DNA of 64,000 nucleotides from Pseudomonas alloputida (GTDB taxonomy: Bacteria; Pseudomonadota; Gammaproteobacteria; Pseudomonadales; Pseudomonadaceae). Shown here piece by piece: positions 62,911 to 64,000 of this stretch. Each line of letters opens with the position of its first letter. The stretch's first letter is position 1. Location of the stretch: assembly GCF_021283545.2 (NCBI RefSeq), contig NZ_CP128540.1:3941501-4005500 (forward strand), in the 5' to 3' direction. The notes under the pieces were generated by a model that worked only from the letters and a program-made list of their open reading frames with translations, was not told where the DNA came from and ran no database searches. A program made the position numbers and the translations under genes.

Positions 62911-64000
62911 ATGTCCGCAGAACAGAAACTGATCGCGATCGAAGAGATCAGCGAGGCGAACGCCCCGGCCATCTACGTGGCCGGCGGCCTGCAGCAATTC
63001 ATCGACCTTGTGAAGGGTGAAGTCGAGGGCGAAGTGCCCGACCTGAAAACCCGCAAGGGCCGCGAGCGCATCGCCAGCCTGGCCGCCAAAGTCAGCAAGT
63101 CGAAGACCGCTGTCGAGAAGCCTGGCCGCGACTACCTGCGCCGGCTCAAGGAAATGCCGAAGGTCGTTGAGGCCGAGCTGCGCGAGTTCGTGACCAAAAT
63201 GGACGCGCTACGGGACGAGACGCGCCGGCCGCTCACCGAGTGGGAAGCCGCCGAGGATGCTCGGATCGACCGCCACAACGACCGCCTGAACTGGCTGAAG
63301 ACTCTGGCCTACGACCTGGGCGAACTGAACTCCCTGCAACTCAAAGGCCTGATTGCCGAAGCCGAAGGCATGCAGCTGGGGGCTCACTGGGAGGAATTCG
63401 AGGCAGAAGCGGCCAACACCAAGGATAAGGTGCTGACCACCTTGCGGGCAGCGCTACAGAAACGCGAGCAGTTCGAGGCTGAGCAAGCAGAACTGGCCCG
63501 CCTGCGCCGCGAAGCAGAAGAGCGCGCCGAGCAAGATCGCATCCGTCTGGCACAGGAGGCCGCCGTCGAGGCCGAGCGCCAGCGCGTGGCCCAGCAGCAG
63601 CAAGCGGAGCGCGAAGCCGCTGCCCGCCGAGAGCAGGAGCTGATTGACCAGGCCGCTGCGCAAGAGCGCGAAGCCGAGAACCAGCGCCTCCAGCTCAAGT
63701 TGCAGGCCGAACAAGCAGAGCGCGCCCGAGCTCAGGCCGAGGCCGACCGCCAAGCAGCTCTGCGCCAAGCCGAGGTAGAGCGCCAGGCAGTCGCCCGCCA
63801 AGCTGAGGAGGCAGCCGAGAAAGCCCGCCAGGACGAGCGCCGCCGTGCTGATGCTGCTGCCGCCGAGATCCTCCGCCAGCAAGAAGCCCGCGAGCGCGAC
63901 CAGGCCCACAAGGCAAAGGTCATGGGCGAGGCCAAAACCGCGTTGATGTCACTGAACATCAACGAGGAGCTGGCCAGGGCCATCGTTCTCAAGATCGCCC
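62911..64000 (+). CDS. long coiled-coil early protein, truncated by window
   Basis: MSAEQKLIAIEEISEANAPAIYVAGGLQQFIDLVKGEVEGEVPDLKTRKGRERIASLAAKVSKSKTAVE ... then from about residue 180 a very Ala/Glu/Arg/Gln-rich coiled coil, ending AKTALMSLNINEELARAIVLKIA at the edge, where folded sequence resumes. The N-terminal part resembles phage proteins that precede recombination exonuclease genes. No stop within the window. Confidence 0.75.
   Translation, partial: MSAEQKLIAIEEISEANAPAIYVAGGLQQFIDLVKGEVEGEVPDLKTRKGRERIASLAAKVSKSKTAVEKPGRDYLRRLKEMPKVVEAELREFVTKMDALRDETRRPLTEWEAAEDARIDRHNDRLNWLKTLAYDLGELNSLQLKGLIAEAEGMQLGAHWEEFEAEAANTKDKVLTTLRAALQKREQFEAEQAELARLRREAEERAEQDRIRLAQEAAVEAERQRVAQQQQAEREAAARREQELIDQAAAQEREAENQRLQLKLQAEQAERARAQAEADRQAALRQAEVERQAVARQAEEAAEKARQDERRRADAAAAEILRQQEARERDQAHKAKVMGEAKTALMSLNINEELARAIVLKIA

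Overview
The window is a Pseudomonas chromosome of the P. putida group. A complete gallate-degradation cluster (galT-galA-galP, galR, galB-galC-galD) closely resembles the one described in P. putida KT2440. Base composition, IS5-family content and DUF3077/DUF6124-type genes fit the same group. About 20.4 kb is chromosome. The rest, from 20448 to beyond the right edge, is one lambda-like siphovirus prophage.

Bases 1-7892 hold the gal genes. Uptake is by GalT (frameshifted here) and the OprD-type porin GalP. Ring cleavage is by GalA. GalD (tautomerase), GalB (hydratase) and GalC (aldolase) take the product to pyruvate and oxaloacetate. GalR is a LysR regulator with two tandem N-terminal HTH units. 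Next comes a small light-regulon-like operon on the minus strand (DCC oxidoreductase, folE paralogue, DUF3429) behind repeated TGTACA boxes typical of LitR/PplR sites. Bases 9.8-14.2 kb are a scrambled accessory patch. It has two copies of a structured leader (one split by an intact IS5-family element with a CTAG target duplication), a solo IS end, an AT-rich HIT-family gene, degraded small ORFs, and a DUF6124/DUF3077 pair. Bases 14.3-20.2 kb carry an SDR-DUF2165 operon with a MerR-type promoter, a GAF-GGDEF diguanylate cyclase, a DUF1993 gene, and a tautomerase-SDR unit divergent from a LysR regulator.

The prophage starts at a 47-base 3' fragment of tRNA-Pro(GGG) on the minus strand (att site); the intact tRNA and the integrase should lie right of the window. 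Its plan is that of lambda. cI (plus strand) and cro (minus strand) diverge from an operator region. Two more copies of the same operator sit on pL, 3.2 kb to the right. Rightward-type genes run on the minus strand: cro, cII-like, an O-like initiator with six 18-bp iterons inside the gene, a P-like gene, ninB, ninG and a Q-position gene. A pR'/tR'-like region follows, then holin, terminase, portal, head, tail, fibre and lysis genes. The tail chaperone genes carry the lambda-type slippery heptamer GGGAAAG. The pL operon (58.3 kb to the right edge, plus strand) carries many small early genes.

Cargo stands out. An Acb2-type anti-CBASS protein lies beside the holin. An HslV/proteasome-like Ntn hydrolase lies beside the terminase. 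A two-gene unit of unknown protein plus PIN nuclease sits downstream of cI, where lambda keeps rexAB, with its own TATAAT box. There are three phage lipoproteins, a Cas2-like small protein on the anti-late strand, a sialidase-like beta-propeller protein and an SGNH-esterase tail fibre. The cI-linked PIN pair is the best candidate for an undescribed system.
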